From Agromyces ramosus (lineage in GTDB: Bacteria; Actinomycetota; Actinomycetes; Actinomycetales; Microbacteriaceae), in the NCBI RefSeq assembly GCF_030817175.1, contig NZ_JAUSYY010000001.1, positions 2,232,001-2,296,000 of the forward strand: DNA of 64,000 nt. The letters are read 5' to 3'. Shown in pieces: positions 40,858-55,289 of this stretch. A program made the translations under genes and the position numbers. Under the pieces are notes generated by a model. That model was not told the DNA's origin. It made no database searches and was given only the letters and a program-made list of their open reading frames with translations. Position 1 is the stretch's first letter. Each line of letters opens with the position of its first letter.

Positions 40858-42102
40858 GTGCCGGCCGACCAGATCCATCTCGTGCGCCACGGCGAGGTGT
40901 TCAACCCGCAGGGCGTGCTCTACGGGCGACTTCCGGGCTACGGGCTCTCCGACCTGGGCCGGCGCATGGCGCAGGCCGCGGCCGACGACCTCCTCGCCCG
41001 CGACCGCCACGTTCGGTCGCTCGTCGTCTCGCCGCTGCAGCGCACCCGGCAGTCGGCCGAGCCGGTCGCCGCGGCGTTCGGGCTCGACGCGGTGCTCGAC
41101 GACCGGGTGATCGAACCCGAGAACCGCTTCGAGGGCAAGCGCATGCGCGGCCGTGCGGGTGCCCTGCGCGACCTGCGCAACTGGCCGCTCCTCGTGAACC
41201 CGTGGGAGCCCAGCTGGGGCGAGCCGTTCCGGTCGATCTCGGCTCGCATGCTGCGCGCGATCACCGAGGCGTGGCAGTCCACCGACGACGGCGACGTCGT
41301 GATCGTCAGCCACCAGCTTCCGATCTGGATGGTGCACCGCAGCGTCGGTGGCCTGTCGCTCTCGCACGACCCGCGACGACGCCGCTGCGCGCTGTCGAGC
41401 ATCACGACGCTCGAGCGTCGTGGCGACGGCAACGGCTTCGTCGAGGTCGGCTACGCCGATCCCGCTGCGGGGCTCGCCGCCGAGGCGACCGATGTGGGTG
41501 GCGGTGTGATGGGCAGGCGCTGGTCGACGTTGGCGCTCGTCGCGGCATCCGTCGTCGTGCTCACCGGATGCACGAGCGACCCGCTCGCCGACCAGTTCCG
41601 CGAGGGCAGCGGCAAGAACTACATCGCGGGCGACGGCACCATCACCGAGTACGCGCTCGAGAGCCGCGGCGATCCGATCGAGTTTTCCGGCGAGACCGTT
41701 GAAGGCGAGAGCTACGATTCCGCGGATGCCGCGGGCCGGGTGCAGGTCGTGAACTTCTGGTACGCCGGCTGCGCGCCGTGCCGCGTCGAGGCGCCGATCC
41801 TGCAGGAGGTGCACGAGGGCGTCGACCCCGACGACGTGAGCTTCGTCGGCGTGAACGTGCGCGACCAGGCCGCGAACGCGGCATCCTTCGAGCAGAGCTA
41901 CGGCATCACCTACCCGTCGATCCTCGACGTCGAGAGCGGCGAGGCGCAGCTCGCGTTCGCGGGCCCAGTGCCGCCGGCGGCCGTGCCGACGACGATCGTG
42001 CTCGACCGCGAGGGCCGCGTCGCCGCACGGGTGCTCGGCCAGCTGAAGGACGCCTCCATCCTCGAGTCGATCATCGACGACCTCCTCGCCGAGCAGGCGT
42101 AG
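40858..42102 (+). CDS. In-frame fusion: histidine phosphatase (PGAM-type) and TlpA/ResA-like thioredoxin lipoprotein
   Basis: A single 414-residue frame. Residues 1-210 are a histidine phosphatase (RHGE at 10-13, second His in VSHQLP). Without a stop it continues into residues 218-414, a complete lipoprotein thioredoxin: signal from M218, lipobox cysteine C238, and redox motif WYAGCAPC with C305 and C308. A signal sequence in mid-protein is unexpected. The thioredoxin part may be translated separately from the ATG at 41509, or an indel removed the phosphatase stop (a TGA in another frame overlaps that ATG). The GTG start follows TAGACT by seven bases. ccdA follows directly. Confidence 0.8.
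   Translation: MPADQIHLVRHGEVFNPQGVLYGRLPGYGLSDLGRRMAQAAADDLLARDRHVRSLVVSPLQRTRQSAEPVAAAFGLDAVLDDRVIEPENRFEGKRMRGRAGALRDLRNWPLLVNPWEPSWGEPFRSISARMLRAITEAWQSTDDGDVVIVSHQLPIWMVHRSVGGLSLSHDPRRRRCALSSITTLERRGDGNGFVEVGYADPAAGLAAEATDVGGGVMGRRWSTLALVAASVVVLTGCTSDPLADQFREGSGKNYIAGDGTITEYALESRGDPIEFSGETVEGESYDSADAAGRVQVVNFWYAGCAPCRVEAPILQEVHEGVDPDDVSFVGVNVRDQAANAASFEQSYGITYPSILDVESGEAQLAFAGPVPPAAVPTTIVLDREGRVAARVLGQLKDASILESIIDDLLAEQA
41509..41571 (+). other. Internal ATG and lipoprotein signal inside the phosphatase-thioredoxin frame
   Basis: From ATG 41509 the frame reads MGRRWSTLALVAASVVVLTG then Cys, a standard lipoprotein signal peptide with lipobox LTGC. TGATG at 41507-41511 is the usual stop/start overlap pattern, but the TGA is out of frame with the phosphatase. 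A weak GGTGG ribosome site lies upstream. This is the likely true start of the ResA-like protein. Confidence 0.65.
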
Positions 42103-42104
42103 CC

Positions 42105-42857
42105 ATGGGCGTCGGGGAGGTCGTGCTGAACGGGCAGCTGCTCGCCGCCGTGCCGATCGCGCTCGCCGCGGGCCTCGTCTCGTTCCTCTCCCCGTGCGTG
42201 CTGCCGCTCGTGCCCGGCTACCTCGGCTACCTCGGCGGGTTCACGGATGCCTCGGCAGACGCCGCGGTCGAGCAGCGCAACCGCCGGCGACTCCTGCTGG
42301 GCGTGCTGCTGTTCATCGCCGGGTTCACGCTCGTGTTCGTGACGTTCAACCTCGTCGCGGGCGTCGCGGGTTCGTGGCTGCTGCGATACTCCGACGTCAT
42401 CGTGCGCATCGCGGGCGCGCTGCTCATCGTGATGGGCCTCGTCTTCATCGGACAGTTCGGCTTCCTGCAGCGCACGATCAAGGCGTCCTGGCGGCCGGCC
42501 ACCGGGCTCGCCGGCGCGCCGCTGCTCGGCATCGTCTTCGGCATCGGCTGGACGCCGTGCATCGGCCCGACCCTCGCGGTCGTGCTCGCCCTGAGCGCCG
42601 ACTCCGCCTCCGCCGGCCGCGGCGTGCTCCTCGGCCTCGTCTACTGCATCGGCCTCGGCATCCCCTTCCTCCTCGTCGCCGCGGGGTTCAGCTGGGTCAC
42701 CGGGTCGCTCGCGTTCCTGCGTCGACACATCCGTGCGATCAACATCGCCGGCGGCGTGCTGCTCATCGCGATCGGCGTGCTCATGGTGTCGGGCATCTGG
42801 TCGATCTGGATGTACGGGCTGCAGGCGGTGATCACCGGTTTTGTCCCCGCAATCTGA
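42105..42857 (+). CDS. ccdA: Cytochrome c biogenesis thiol-disulfide transporter CcdA
   Basis: A 250-residue protein with six transmembrane segments and the two redox cysteines in SPCVLP (TM1) and TPCIGP (TM4). It carries reducing equivalents across the membrane to the adjacent ResA-like thioredoxin, which reduces apocytochrome c haem-binding cysteines. It starts two bases after the upstream stop and overlaps resB by 17 bases, so it lies in the middle of a ResA/ccdA/resB/ccsB operon. Confidence 0.95.
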   Translation: MGVGEVVLNGQLLAAVPIALAAGLVSFLSPCVLPLVPGYLGYLGGFTDASADAAVEQRNRRRLLLGVLLFIAGFTLVFVTFNLVAGVAGSWLLRYSDVIVRIAGALLIVMGLVFIGQFGFLQRTIKASWRPATGLAGAPLLGIVFGIGWTPCIGPTLAVVLALSADSASAGRGVLLGLVYCIGLGIPFLLVAAGFSWVTGSLAFLRRHIRAINIAGGVLLIAIGVLMVSGIWSIWMYGLQAVITGFVPAI

Positions 42858-44598
42858 CCCGGGCGCGCCCTCGCGCCCCGCCGACCACATCGACTCGGTC
42901 GAGAACGATGCCGGCGAGGCATCCGTCACCCAACCGAAGCTCGGCTTCGTCGGCTGGGTGCGCTTCGCGTGGCGGCAGCTCACGAGCATGCGCACGGCGC
43001 TGCTGCTGTTGCTGCTGCTCGCGATCGCCGCGGTGCCCGGGTCGCTCGTGCCGCAGCGGTCGAGCGACCCCAACGGCGTCACGCAGTACTTCAACGACAA
43101 CCCGCGGCTGGCGCCGATCCTCGACGGCTTCCAGATGTTCGACGTCTACACCTCGGCGTGGTTCTCGGCGGTGTACCTGCTGCTCTTCGTGTCGCTCATC
43201 GGGTGCATCATCCCGCGCACGAAGCACCACCTCGAGGCGCTGCGCGCGCGGCCCCCGCGCACGCCGGCGCGGCTCTCGCGGCTCGCGGGGTACACCGAGC
43301 GTCCGCTGGTGAGCAGGACCGACGCGACCGGGGCGACCGCCGCCGGGGCCGACGCCGGGGCCGACGCCGATGCCGCGATCGATGCCGCCGCGAAGCAGCT
43401 GCGCCAGGCGGGCTACCGCGTCGAGCGGTACGAGCTGCGCGGCGAGGCATCCGTCTCCGCCGAGCGCGGCTACCTGCGGGAGACCGGCAACCTGGTGTTC
43501 CACACGGCGCTGCTGGGCGTGCTCGTCGCGGTCGGCTTCGGCGGCGGCTTCGGGTTCTCGGGCCAGCGCGTGGTCGTCGAGGGCCAGGCCTTCGTGAACA
43601 CCCTCGCGGCCTACGACTCGTTCAACCCGGGCCGGTTCTTCAGCGACACCTCGCTGACGCCCTACCGCCTCTCCCTCGAGGAGCTCGACGCCGTCTACGA
43701 GACGCAGAACCGCGACGCCATCGGTCAGCCCATCGACTTCACGGCTCACGTGACCGTCGAGGGGCAGGGCGAGCAGCCCGAGGAGCGCACCGTCAAGGTG
43801 AACGAGCCGCTCTACACGCACGGCACCGACGTGTACCTGCTCGGCAACGGCTACGCCCCGACGATCACGGTGCGCAACGCCGACGGCGACGTCGTCTTCA
43901 CCGATTCGGTCCCCTTCCTGCCGCAGGACGCGAACCTCACCTCGATCGGCGTCGTGAAGGTGCCCGACGGGCTGCCCGAGCAGGTCGGCATGGTCGGGTT
44001 CTTCTACCCCACGCAGAGCGAGCTGGCCTCGGGTGCCTACACCTCGAGCTACCCCGACCTGATCCTGCCGGTGCTCACGCTGAACGTGTACCAGGGCGAC
44101 CTCGGCATCGACGGCGGCGAGCCCACGTCGGTCTACACGCTCGACCCCTCGTCGATGGAGCAGCTCACCGGCGGAACGACGGGCGTCGACTCGGTGGAGC
44201 TGAAGCCCGGCGAGACCGCCGAGCTGCCGAACGGGCTCGGCACGGTCACGTTCGAGGATGCGTCGCCCGATGCCGGCGATGCGGATGCCCCGGCCGACTA
44301 CTCGCAGAGCGTGCCGCGGTTCGCGAGCTTCGACATCCACCACGACCCCACGCAACTCTGGGTGCTCGTGTTCGCCGCCCTCATCCTCGGCGGCCTGCTC
44401 GTGTCGCTCTTCGTGCCGCGCCGCCGCATGTGGGTGAAAGCCGTCACGCGCCCCGACGGACGCGTGGTGCTCGAGTACGCGGCGCTCGCGCGCGGCGAGG
44501 ACCCGGGCCTCGAAACCGCCGTGACGGCCTTCGCCGACAAGCACGCCGGGCCCGCTGCCGCGGCATCCTCCGATGGCCCCGCGAAGTCTTCGACGTAA
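42841..44598 (+). CDS. resB: Cytochrome c biogenesis protein ResB
   Basis: A 585-residue ResB/Ccs1 protein. It has a hydrophilic N-terminus of about 45 residues, transmembrane helices near 48-70, 100-125 and 215-240, a large extracytoplasmic domain, and a final helix near 500-520. An Ala/Asp repeat (TAAGADAGADADAAID) follows the second helix. The TTG start at 42841 lies inside the ccdA 3' end; no better start is visible before the first helix. It forms the system II haem lyase with CcsB/CcsA. Confidence 0.93.
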   Translation: MSPQSDPGAPSRPADHIDSVENDAGEASVTQPKLGFVGWVRFAWRQLTSMRTALLLLLLLAIAAVPGSLVPQRSSDPNGVTQYFNDNPRLAPILDGFQMFDVYTSAWFSAVYLLLFVSLIGCIIPRTKHHLEALRARPPRTPARLSRLAGYTERPLVSRTDATGATAAGADAGADADAAIDAAAKQLRQAGYRVERYELRGEASVSAERGYLRETGNLVFHTALLGVLVAVGFGGGFGFSGQRVVVEGQAFVNTLAAYDSFNPGRFFSDTSLTPYRLSLEELDAVYETQNRDAIGQPIDFTAHVTVEGQGEQPEERTVKVNEPLYTHGTDVYLLGNGYAPTITVRNADGDVVFTDSVPFLPQDANLTSIGVVKVPDGLPEQVGMVGFFYPTQSELASGAYTSSYPDLILPVLTLNVYQGDLGIDGGEPTSVYTLDPSSMEQLTGGTTGVDSVELKPGETAELPNGLGTVTFEDASPDAGDADAPADYSQSVPRFASFDIHHDPTQLWVLVFAALILGGLLVSLFVPRRRMWVKAVTRPDGRVVLEYAALARGEDPGLETAVTAFADKHAGPAAAASSDGPAKSST

Positions 44599-44607
44599 GG
44601 TAGAAAC

Positions 44608-45666
44608 ATGTCGCTCGACGAGATCTCCGTGTTGCTCGTGTACTCGGCCATGGCCGTCTACGCGCTCGCGTTCATCGCCTACGCGATCGACCTGTCGAAG
44701 CGGTCGGTCGCGGGTGCGAATGCGGCGTCGGCGGATGCCGCGGCGCGCGTCTCGTCCGTCGCAGCGCCGGTCGGGGCGGCCGCGGGCGCCGGCGGTGCCG
44801 GCAGCGCACGTCCCGGCGCAACGGGGGCCACGAACGCGCCGGCCACGGTCTCGCCGCGACCGGCGGGCAGGTTCGCGGCGGGAGCATCCGTCGCCTACGG
44901 CCGTTCGCCGGCACTACGCGTCGGCGTCGCACTCACCGTCGTCGCGTGGGCCCTGCACCTCACCGCCGACGTGCTGCGCGGTGTCGCGGCGGGCCGGGTG
45001 CCGTGGGCGAACATGTACGAGTTCGCGCTCACCGGCACGCTCATCATCACCACCGTCTTCCTGGCGGTCGTCGTCATCGCGAAGCACGACCTCCGCTTCC
45101 TCGGCACCTTCGTCGTGGGCCTCGTGCTCGTGCTGCTCGGCGTCGCGAGCGTCAACTTCTACGTGAGCCCGATTCCGCTGCCGCCGGCGCTGCAGTCGGT
45201 GTGGCTCGTCATCCACGTGTTCGTCGCCAGTGCGTCGGTCGGGTTCTTCGCGCTCGGGTTCGCGCTCTCGGTGGTGCAGCTCATGCAGTCGCGGCGCGAG
45301 GCGCTCGCCGCGACGGCCAAGGCCGCGAAGCTCACGTTCCTCGCGACCCTGCCCGACTCGATCACGCTCGAGAACCTGGCGTACCGCGTCAACATCATCG
45401 GGTTCATCCTCTGGACCTTCACGCTCATGGCCGGGTCGATCTGGGCCGAGAAGGCGTGGGGCCGCTACTGGGGCTGGGACACCAAGGAGGTGTGGACCTT
45501 CATCGTGTGGGTGGTCTACGCCGGCTACATCCACGCGCGGGCGACGCGGGGCTGGCGCGGCTCCCGCTCGGCGTGGCTCGCGATCATCGGCTTCTCGACC
45601 GTGCTCTTCAACTTCACGATCGTCAACCTCTTCTTCAAGGGCCTGCACGCGTACTCGGGCCTCTGA
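44608..45666 (+). CDS. ccsB: Cytochrome c biogenesis protein CcsB/CcsA (haem handling)
   Basis: A 352-residue multi-pass protein with the tryptophan-rich WWD-like motif WGRYWGWDTKEVWTFIVW near residue 290 and conserved membrane histidines. An Ala/Gly-rich cytoplasmic linker (about 35-90) separates the first helix from the conserved core. The ribosome site is AGG at 44599-44601 (AAGGTAGAAAC). It delivers haem to apocytochromes together with ResB. It ends the operon and is followed by a long palindrome. Confidence 0.94.
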   Translation: MSLDEISVLLVYSAMAVYALAFIAYAIDLSKRSVAGANAASADAAARVSSVAAPVGAAAGAGGAGSARPGATGATNAPATVSPRPAGRFAAGASVAYGRSPALRVGVALTVVAWALHLTADVLRGVAAGRVPWANMYEFALTGTLIITTVFLAVVVIAKHDLRFLGTFVVGLVLVLLGVASVNFYVSPIPLPPALQSVWLVIHVFVASASVGFFALGFALSVVQLMQSRREALAATAKAAKLTFLATLPDSITLENLAYRVNIIGFILWTFTLMAGSIWAEKAWGRYWGWDTKEVWTFIVWVVYAGYIHARATRGWRGSRSAWLAIIGFSTVLFNFTIVNLFFKGLHAYSGL

Positions 45667-45673
45667 GCTTCGC

Positions 45674-45741
45674 GCTCGGCGCACGTTCGTCGCGCCGGCG
45701 CATCGAGGTCGGTGCGCCCGCGCGACAAACCTGCGCCGAGC
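45674..45741. repeat. GGCGCACGTTC hairpin element, copy 1
   Basis: A 68-base imperfect palindrome: GCTCGGCGCA (45674-45683) pairs with TGCGCCGAGC (45732-45741), with further pairing inside down to GGCGCA/TGCGCC. It lies between ccsB and the LAL regulator gene. The left arm matches the left arm of the hairpin at 48808 in 22 of 26 positions. Confidence 0.75.
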
Positions 45742-45792
45742 CGACCGTGAGCCGCCGTTGCGCTCGCGGTCGGGAGCGAGCACCATCGCTCT

Positions 45793-48363
45793 ATGACGCT
45801 GCTCGAGCGCGAGCGTGAACTGGCCGAACTCGGCGATGCCGTGCACGCCGCGATCGAGGGCAGCGGCTGCGTGCTGCTGGTGCACGGCGAGGCGGGCATC
45901 GGCAAGTCCAGCCTCGTCGGCGCGCTGCGCGATCGGCCTCCATCAGGGAGTCGCGTGCTCATCGGTGCCTGCGATGCGCTGTCGACTCCGCGCACCCTCG
46001 GGCCCCTGCGCGATCTCACGCCGTACGTCGGAGCGCGTCTCGGCGATGCCCTGCGTGCGGGCGACCGTGAGGAGGTGCTCACGGCCCTTCACGAGGAACT
46101 CACCTCGACGCCGGGCACCGTGCTCGTCGTGGAGGACGTGCACTGGTCCGACGAGGCGACCCTCGATGTGCTGCGCTTCCTCGGCCGACGCATCGACGAA
46201 CTGCGGACCGTGCTCGTGCTCACCTACCGCGACGACGAGCTCGACCGCGACCACCCGCTCGCGCGACTGCTCGGCGATCTCCGCGTGAACGTGCGCCACC
46301 TCCCGCTGCGGCGGTTGTCGGCGGCCGCCGTCAGCGAGCTCGTCAGCGACAGCAGCGTCGACGCCGAGCGGGTGTACGCCCTGACGGACGGCAACCCGTA
46401 CTTCGTGAGCGAGATCATCGCATCGGCGGATGCCGCACAGGTGCCACGCACGGTCGTCGACGCAGTGACGGCCCGACTGCGCCGCCTCGACCACACGACG
46501 CAGGCTCACGTGGAGCAGCTCGCCGTCGTCCCCTCGGTCGTCGGTGTCTCGGAGCTCGCGCATCTCGTGCCAGGCGGATCCGGCGCGCTCGCCGCGGCCG
46601 AGGAGGCGGGACTCATCACGGTGCGACCCGAGGGGGTGCAGTTCCGCCACGAGTTGACGCGACGGGCCATCGTCGACGCGCTGCCCGCGTCGCGACGCAT
46701 CGAACTGAACGCCCAGGTGCTCACGATGCTGCTCGAGGTCGGCGGCGATCCCGGCCGGATCGTCTCCCATGCGGTGGAGGCCGGCGACGTCGACGCCATC
46801 GTGCACTGGGCACCGCGGGCCGCCCGCGACGCAACGGTCAGCGGAGCGCGTCGGCAGGCGGTCGAGCACTATCGGGCCGCCCTCGCCCACCCCGAGCGCT
46901 TCGGCGCGGCCGAGCGCACCGAGCTGCTCGAGGACTTCGCGATCGAGCTCCACATGCTCGGCCGGGGATTCGACGCCGTCGATGCTCAGATGGAGGTCAT
47001 CCGCATGCGGCGGGAGCAGGGTGAGCCCGCTGCGCTCGGCGCAAGCCTGCGCTGGCTTTCTCGCTTCCACTGGCTCGCGGGCGATCGTTCCGCTGCCGAG
47101 GCGGCGGCGGGCGAGGCGTCGACCGTGGCCGCGGGGGCGGATGATCGCGGACTGCTGGCCATCGCGCTGAGCAACGAGGCGCAGCTCGCCATGCTCGCCC
47201 ACGACATCCCGAGAACCATCGATCTCGCCACCCGCGCCATCTCACTCGCACAGGACGCGGACGAGCCGGGTGCGCTCTCGCACGCGCTCAACAACCTCGG
47301 CACCGCGCACATGCTGCAGAACAACGACGACGGGATCGACGAGCTCCTCGAGGCCGCAGACATCGCGATCGCATCGAACCACATGTATGACGCAGCACGC
47401 GCCCACGTGAACCTCGTCTGGAGCCTGCTCGAGCAGTACCGACTCGACCTCGCGGAGCGCTACCTGCAGCCCGCCCTCGAACTGTCGGAGCGCACGGAGG
47501 TCGTCGCGCTCTGGGCCTACCAGCGGGTCGAGCAGGCGCGGTTGCACCTCGCGCGGGCTCAATGGGACGAAGCGGTGGCAGCCGCCGGGCACACCGGCGA
47601 GTCCCTGCCGCAGCCGCATTGCGTGGCGCTCATGGTGATCGGCCTTGCCCGAATCCGCCGAGGTGACCCTGCCGGAGAGGCGACGCTCGAGGAGGCGAGC
47701 CGGCTGGCCGAGCGCCTCGGCGAGTTGCAGCGCACCGGCCCCGCCGCTGCCGCCCGCGCGGAGGCGGCACTCCTGCGCGGCGACCTCCGCGCTGCACGGT
47801 CGATCGCCCGGCCTGCGTACGACGAGGTGGTGCGCCTGCAGAACGGGAACCTGCAGGCCGAGCTCGCGTCGCTGCTTCGCAGGGCAGGTGAGGTCGTCGA
47901 GGTGCCCGAGGGTGATTTCCCCTTCGCCGTCCAGGCGCGGGGGGACTGGAAGCGGGCGGCAGAACTGTGGCGGGCGAACGGATGCCCCTACCACGAGGCC
48001 TCGGCACTCGCCGAGAGCCCACATGAGTCGGACCTCCTCGCGGCGCTCGCGATCCTCGACCGCATCGAAGCCCTGCCGCTCGCCCGGCGTGTGCGGGCCA
48101 TCCTGCGGGAACGCGGGGCGCGAAGCATCCCGCGGGGACCCTCATCACTGACACGTGGGAACCCGGCCGGCCTCACGGCGCGGCAGGTGGAGGTGCTGCG
48201 GCTGGTGGCCGAAGGACGCACGAACGCCGAAATCGCTGACCGGCTGGTGCTGTCGGTCCGCACGGTCGACACGCATGTCGCCGCAGTGCTCGCGAAGCTC
48301 GGCGTCGCGACGCGTGCCGAGGCGACGCGGCTCGCGCCCGACGTGCTCGAGCCGGCCGGCTGA
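45793..48363 (+). CDS. LuxR-family regulator with N-terminal AAA-type ATPase domain (LAL/MalT-like)
   Basis: An 856-residue protein. The Walker A motif GEAGIGKSS lies at 32-40 and a Walker B-like [11 protein letters not shown] near 113-123. A central TPR-like helical region with many Ala/Glu helices spans about 330-720. The C-terminal LuxR HTH is [20 protein letters not shown] then [20 protein letters not shown]. This is the large ATP-dependent LuxR (LAL) layout, to which MalT belongs. The inducer is unknown. It is flanked by hairpin repeats and three TCGGTAG repeats. Confidence 0.93.
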   Translation: MTLLERERELAELGDAVHAAIEGSGCVLLVHGEAGIGKSSLVGALRDRPPSGSRVLIGACDALSTPRTLGPLRDLTPYVGARLGDALRAGDREEVLTALHEELTSTPGTVLVVEDVHWSDEATLDVLRFLGRRIDELRTVLVLTYRDDELDRDHPLARLLGDLRVNVRHLPLRRLSAAAVSELVSDSSVDAERVYALTDGNPYFVSEIIASADAAQVPRTVVDAVTARLRRLDHTTQAHVEQLAVVPSVVGVSELAHLVPGGSGALAAAEEAGLITVRPEGVQFRHELTRRAIVDALPASRRIELNAQVLTMLLEVGGDPGRIVSHAVEAGDVDAIVHWAPRAARDATVSGARRQAVEHYRAALAHPERFGAAERTELLEDFAIELHMLGRGFDAVDAQMEVIRMRREQGEPAALGASLRWLSRFHWLAGDRSAAEAAAGEASTVAAGADDRGLLAIALSNEAQLAMLAHDIPRTIDLATRAISLAQDADEPGALSHALNNLGTAHMLQNNDDGIDELLEAADIAIASNHMYDAARAHVNLVWSLLEQYRLDLAERYLQPALELSERTEVVALWAYQRVEQARLHLARAQWDEAVAAAGHTGESLPQPHCVALMVIGLARIRRGDPAGEATLEEASRLAERLGELQRTGPAAAARAEAALLRGDLRAARSIARPAYDEVVRLQNGNLQAELASLLRRAGEVVEVPEGDFPFAVQARGDWKRAAELWRANGCPYHEASALAESPHESDLLAALAILDRIEALPLARRVRAILRERGARSIPRGPSSLTRGNPAGLTARQVEVLRLVAEGRTNAEIADRLVLSVRTVDTHVAAVLAKLGVATRAEATRLAPDVLEPAG

Positions 48364-48383
48364 GTCGGGGCGATCCGCCGCAC

Positions 48384-48435
48384 TCGGTAGACGGCACCCG
48401 CGGATGTCGGTAGCGCGGTCGCCCGATCTCGGTAG
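48384..48435 (+). repeat. Three phased TCGGTAG direct repeats after the LAL gene
   Basis: TCGGTAG occurs at 48384-48390, 48407-48413 and 48429-48435, spaced 23 and 22 bases, about two helical turns. They start 21 bases after the LAL gene stop and about 125 bases before the ATG at 48561. They are a plausible binding array for the adjacent LuxR-type regulator. Confidence 0.5.
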
Positions 48436-48560
48436 TCATCGCCGATGAGCCGCCCCACCCCCTCGCCGTAGAACAGAGGTGAGCCCGGAATCGGGCGGAA
48501 ATCCACTGATCCACTCACACCACAATCCACCCCACATGGTCATTGCACTCAGGAGTCATC

Positions 48561-48791
48561 ATGAACACCGCACTCGTCGCAACCGGGGCTGTGCCCAGCC
48601 GGCCCGGGACCCGACCCTCGACGCTCGCCGAGCGTCTCGTTCTCCGCGCAGGACTCGCGTTCGGATGGAGCCGCACGACGCGGCACTCCCTCAGCCGCGA
48701 AGAACTCGTCGTCCTCCACGAGCGTCGGCGCGAGGCCGAGCACCTTCGTGAAGCCAACTTCCGCGACGTCACCTTCGCCCGCCTGTTCTGA
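48561..48791 (+). CDS. Hypothetical small protein (76 residues)
   Basis: The ATG at 48561 follows AGGAG with five bases spacing. The 76-residue product has a neutral N-terminal 25 residues, then a basic amphipathic region (LAERLVLRAGLAFGWSRTTR) and an Arg/Glu-rich helix HERRREAEHLREANFRD. No membrane segment is clear. It sits downstream of the LAL regulator and its TCGGTAG repeats, so it may be a direct target. Function unknown. Confidence 0.65.
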   Translation: MNTALVATGAVPSRPGTRPSTLAERLVLRAGLAFGWSRTTRHSLSREELVVLHERRREAEHLREANFRDVTFARLF

Positions 48792-48807
48792 TGTCGGGTT
48801 CGGGCAT

Positions 48808-48871
48808 CCGGCGCACGTTCCTCACTTCGGCGCACAGACGAACATGCGCCGATGCGAGGAACGTGCGCCGG
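48808..48871. repeat. GGCGCACGTTC hairpin element, copy 2
   Basis: A 27-base left arm (48808-48834) pairs with 48845-48871 at 25 of 27 positions around the loop CAGACGAACA. It is a near-perfect long hairpin related to copy 1 at 45674-45741. It lies in the 352-base gap before the amylopullulanase gene. Confidence 0.8.
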
Positions 48872-48874
48872 CGT

Positions 48875-48928
48875 GCGGGTTGCTCGTTCCAGTGCGTGGA
48901 GTTCCTCGCACGCGAGCGACGAACCCGC
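48875..48928. repeat. Degenerate third hairpin adjoining copy 2
   Basis: GCGGGTT (48875-48881) is inverted at 48922-48928, with partial inner pairing including TGCGTG and CGCACG. It shares CGTTCC/CGACGAAC-like words with copies 1 and 2. The gap from 48792 to 49143 otherwise holds only these hairpins and the promoter of the next gene. Confidence 0.5.
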
Positions 48929-49055
48929 ACCGGCACGGCACGAGTGTGGCCGGGCCCCAGCGAACGAGGGGCGGTTCTGAGAGCGCTTCCAGCGGGCGCG
49001 GCGGCGCGGGGCACTGTGCTGATGGGACATCCGTCGATCTCGGGACATCTGGTCT

Positions 49056-49093
49056 GTAAGCGCTTGCATTAACGCAAGGCCCGCTGCTAGCGT
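49056..49093 (+). promoter_or_regulatory. Promoter with overlapping LacI-type operator before the amylopullulanase gene
   Basis: TTGCAT (49064-49069) and TAGCGT (49088-49093) form a -35/-10 pair with an 18-base spacer. The -35 overlaps GTAAGCGCTTGC (49056-49067), an imperfect palindrome with central CG typical of LacI-family operators. TTGC-ATTAAC-GCAA adds a second small inverted repeat. Repression by a LacI-type sugar regulator would fit a starch-degrading enzyme. Confidence 0.55.
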
Positions 49094-49143
49094 CGCCTCC
49101 AGTGTCGGTGGCACGGAGTCGTGCCGGAAATCGGGAGTCAAGG

Positions 49144-55176
<6,033 letters not shown>

Positions 55177-55235
55177 TGCGCGGAGGCGGAGACCGCGCCT
55201 GATTGCCGGTCTCCGTCGCCGTCGGGCACGGAATT

Positions 55236-55289
55236 CAGGATGAGCGCCCGCAGCGCCGCTCTCAGCGTGGTCTGTCGGCGCTCATCCTG
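55236..55289. repeat. CAGGATGAGC-ended palindromic element, copy 3
   Basis: CAGGATGAGCGCC (55236-55248) is perfectly inverted at 55277-55289, a 13-bp stem with a 28-base centre. It lies between the convergent amylopullulanase and menC genes. The right arm overlaps the menC end, so the repeat supplies the last two codons (GCA GGA) and the TGA stop of menC. Confidence 0.75.

Noticed and set aside
48384..48928. A CRISPR array or toxin-antitoxin locus in the repeat-rich region
   Set aside because: The repeats are short palindromes or three 7-mers without unique spacers of constant length, and no cas or toxin-like genes are adjacent.
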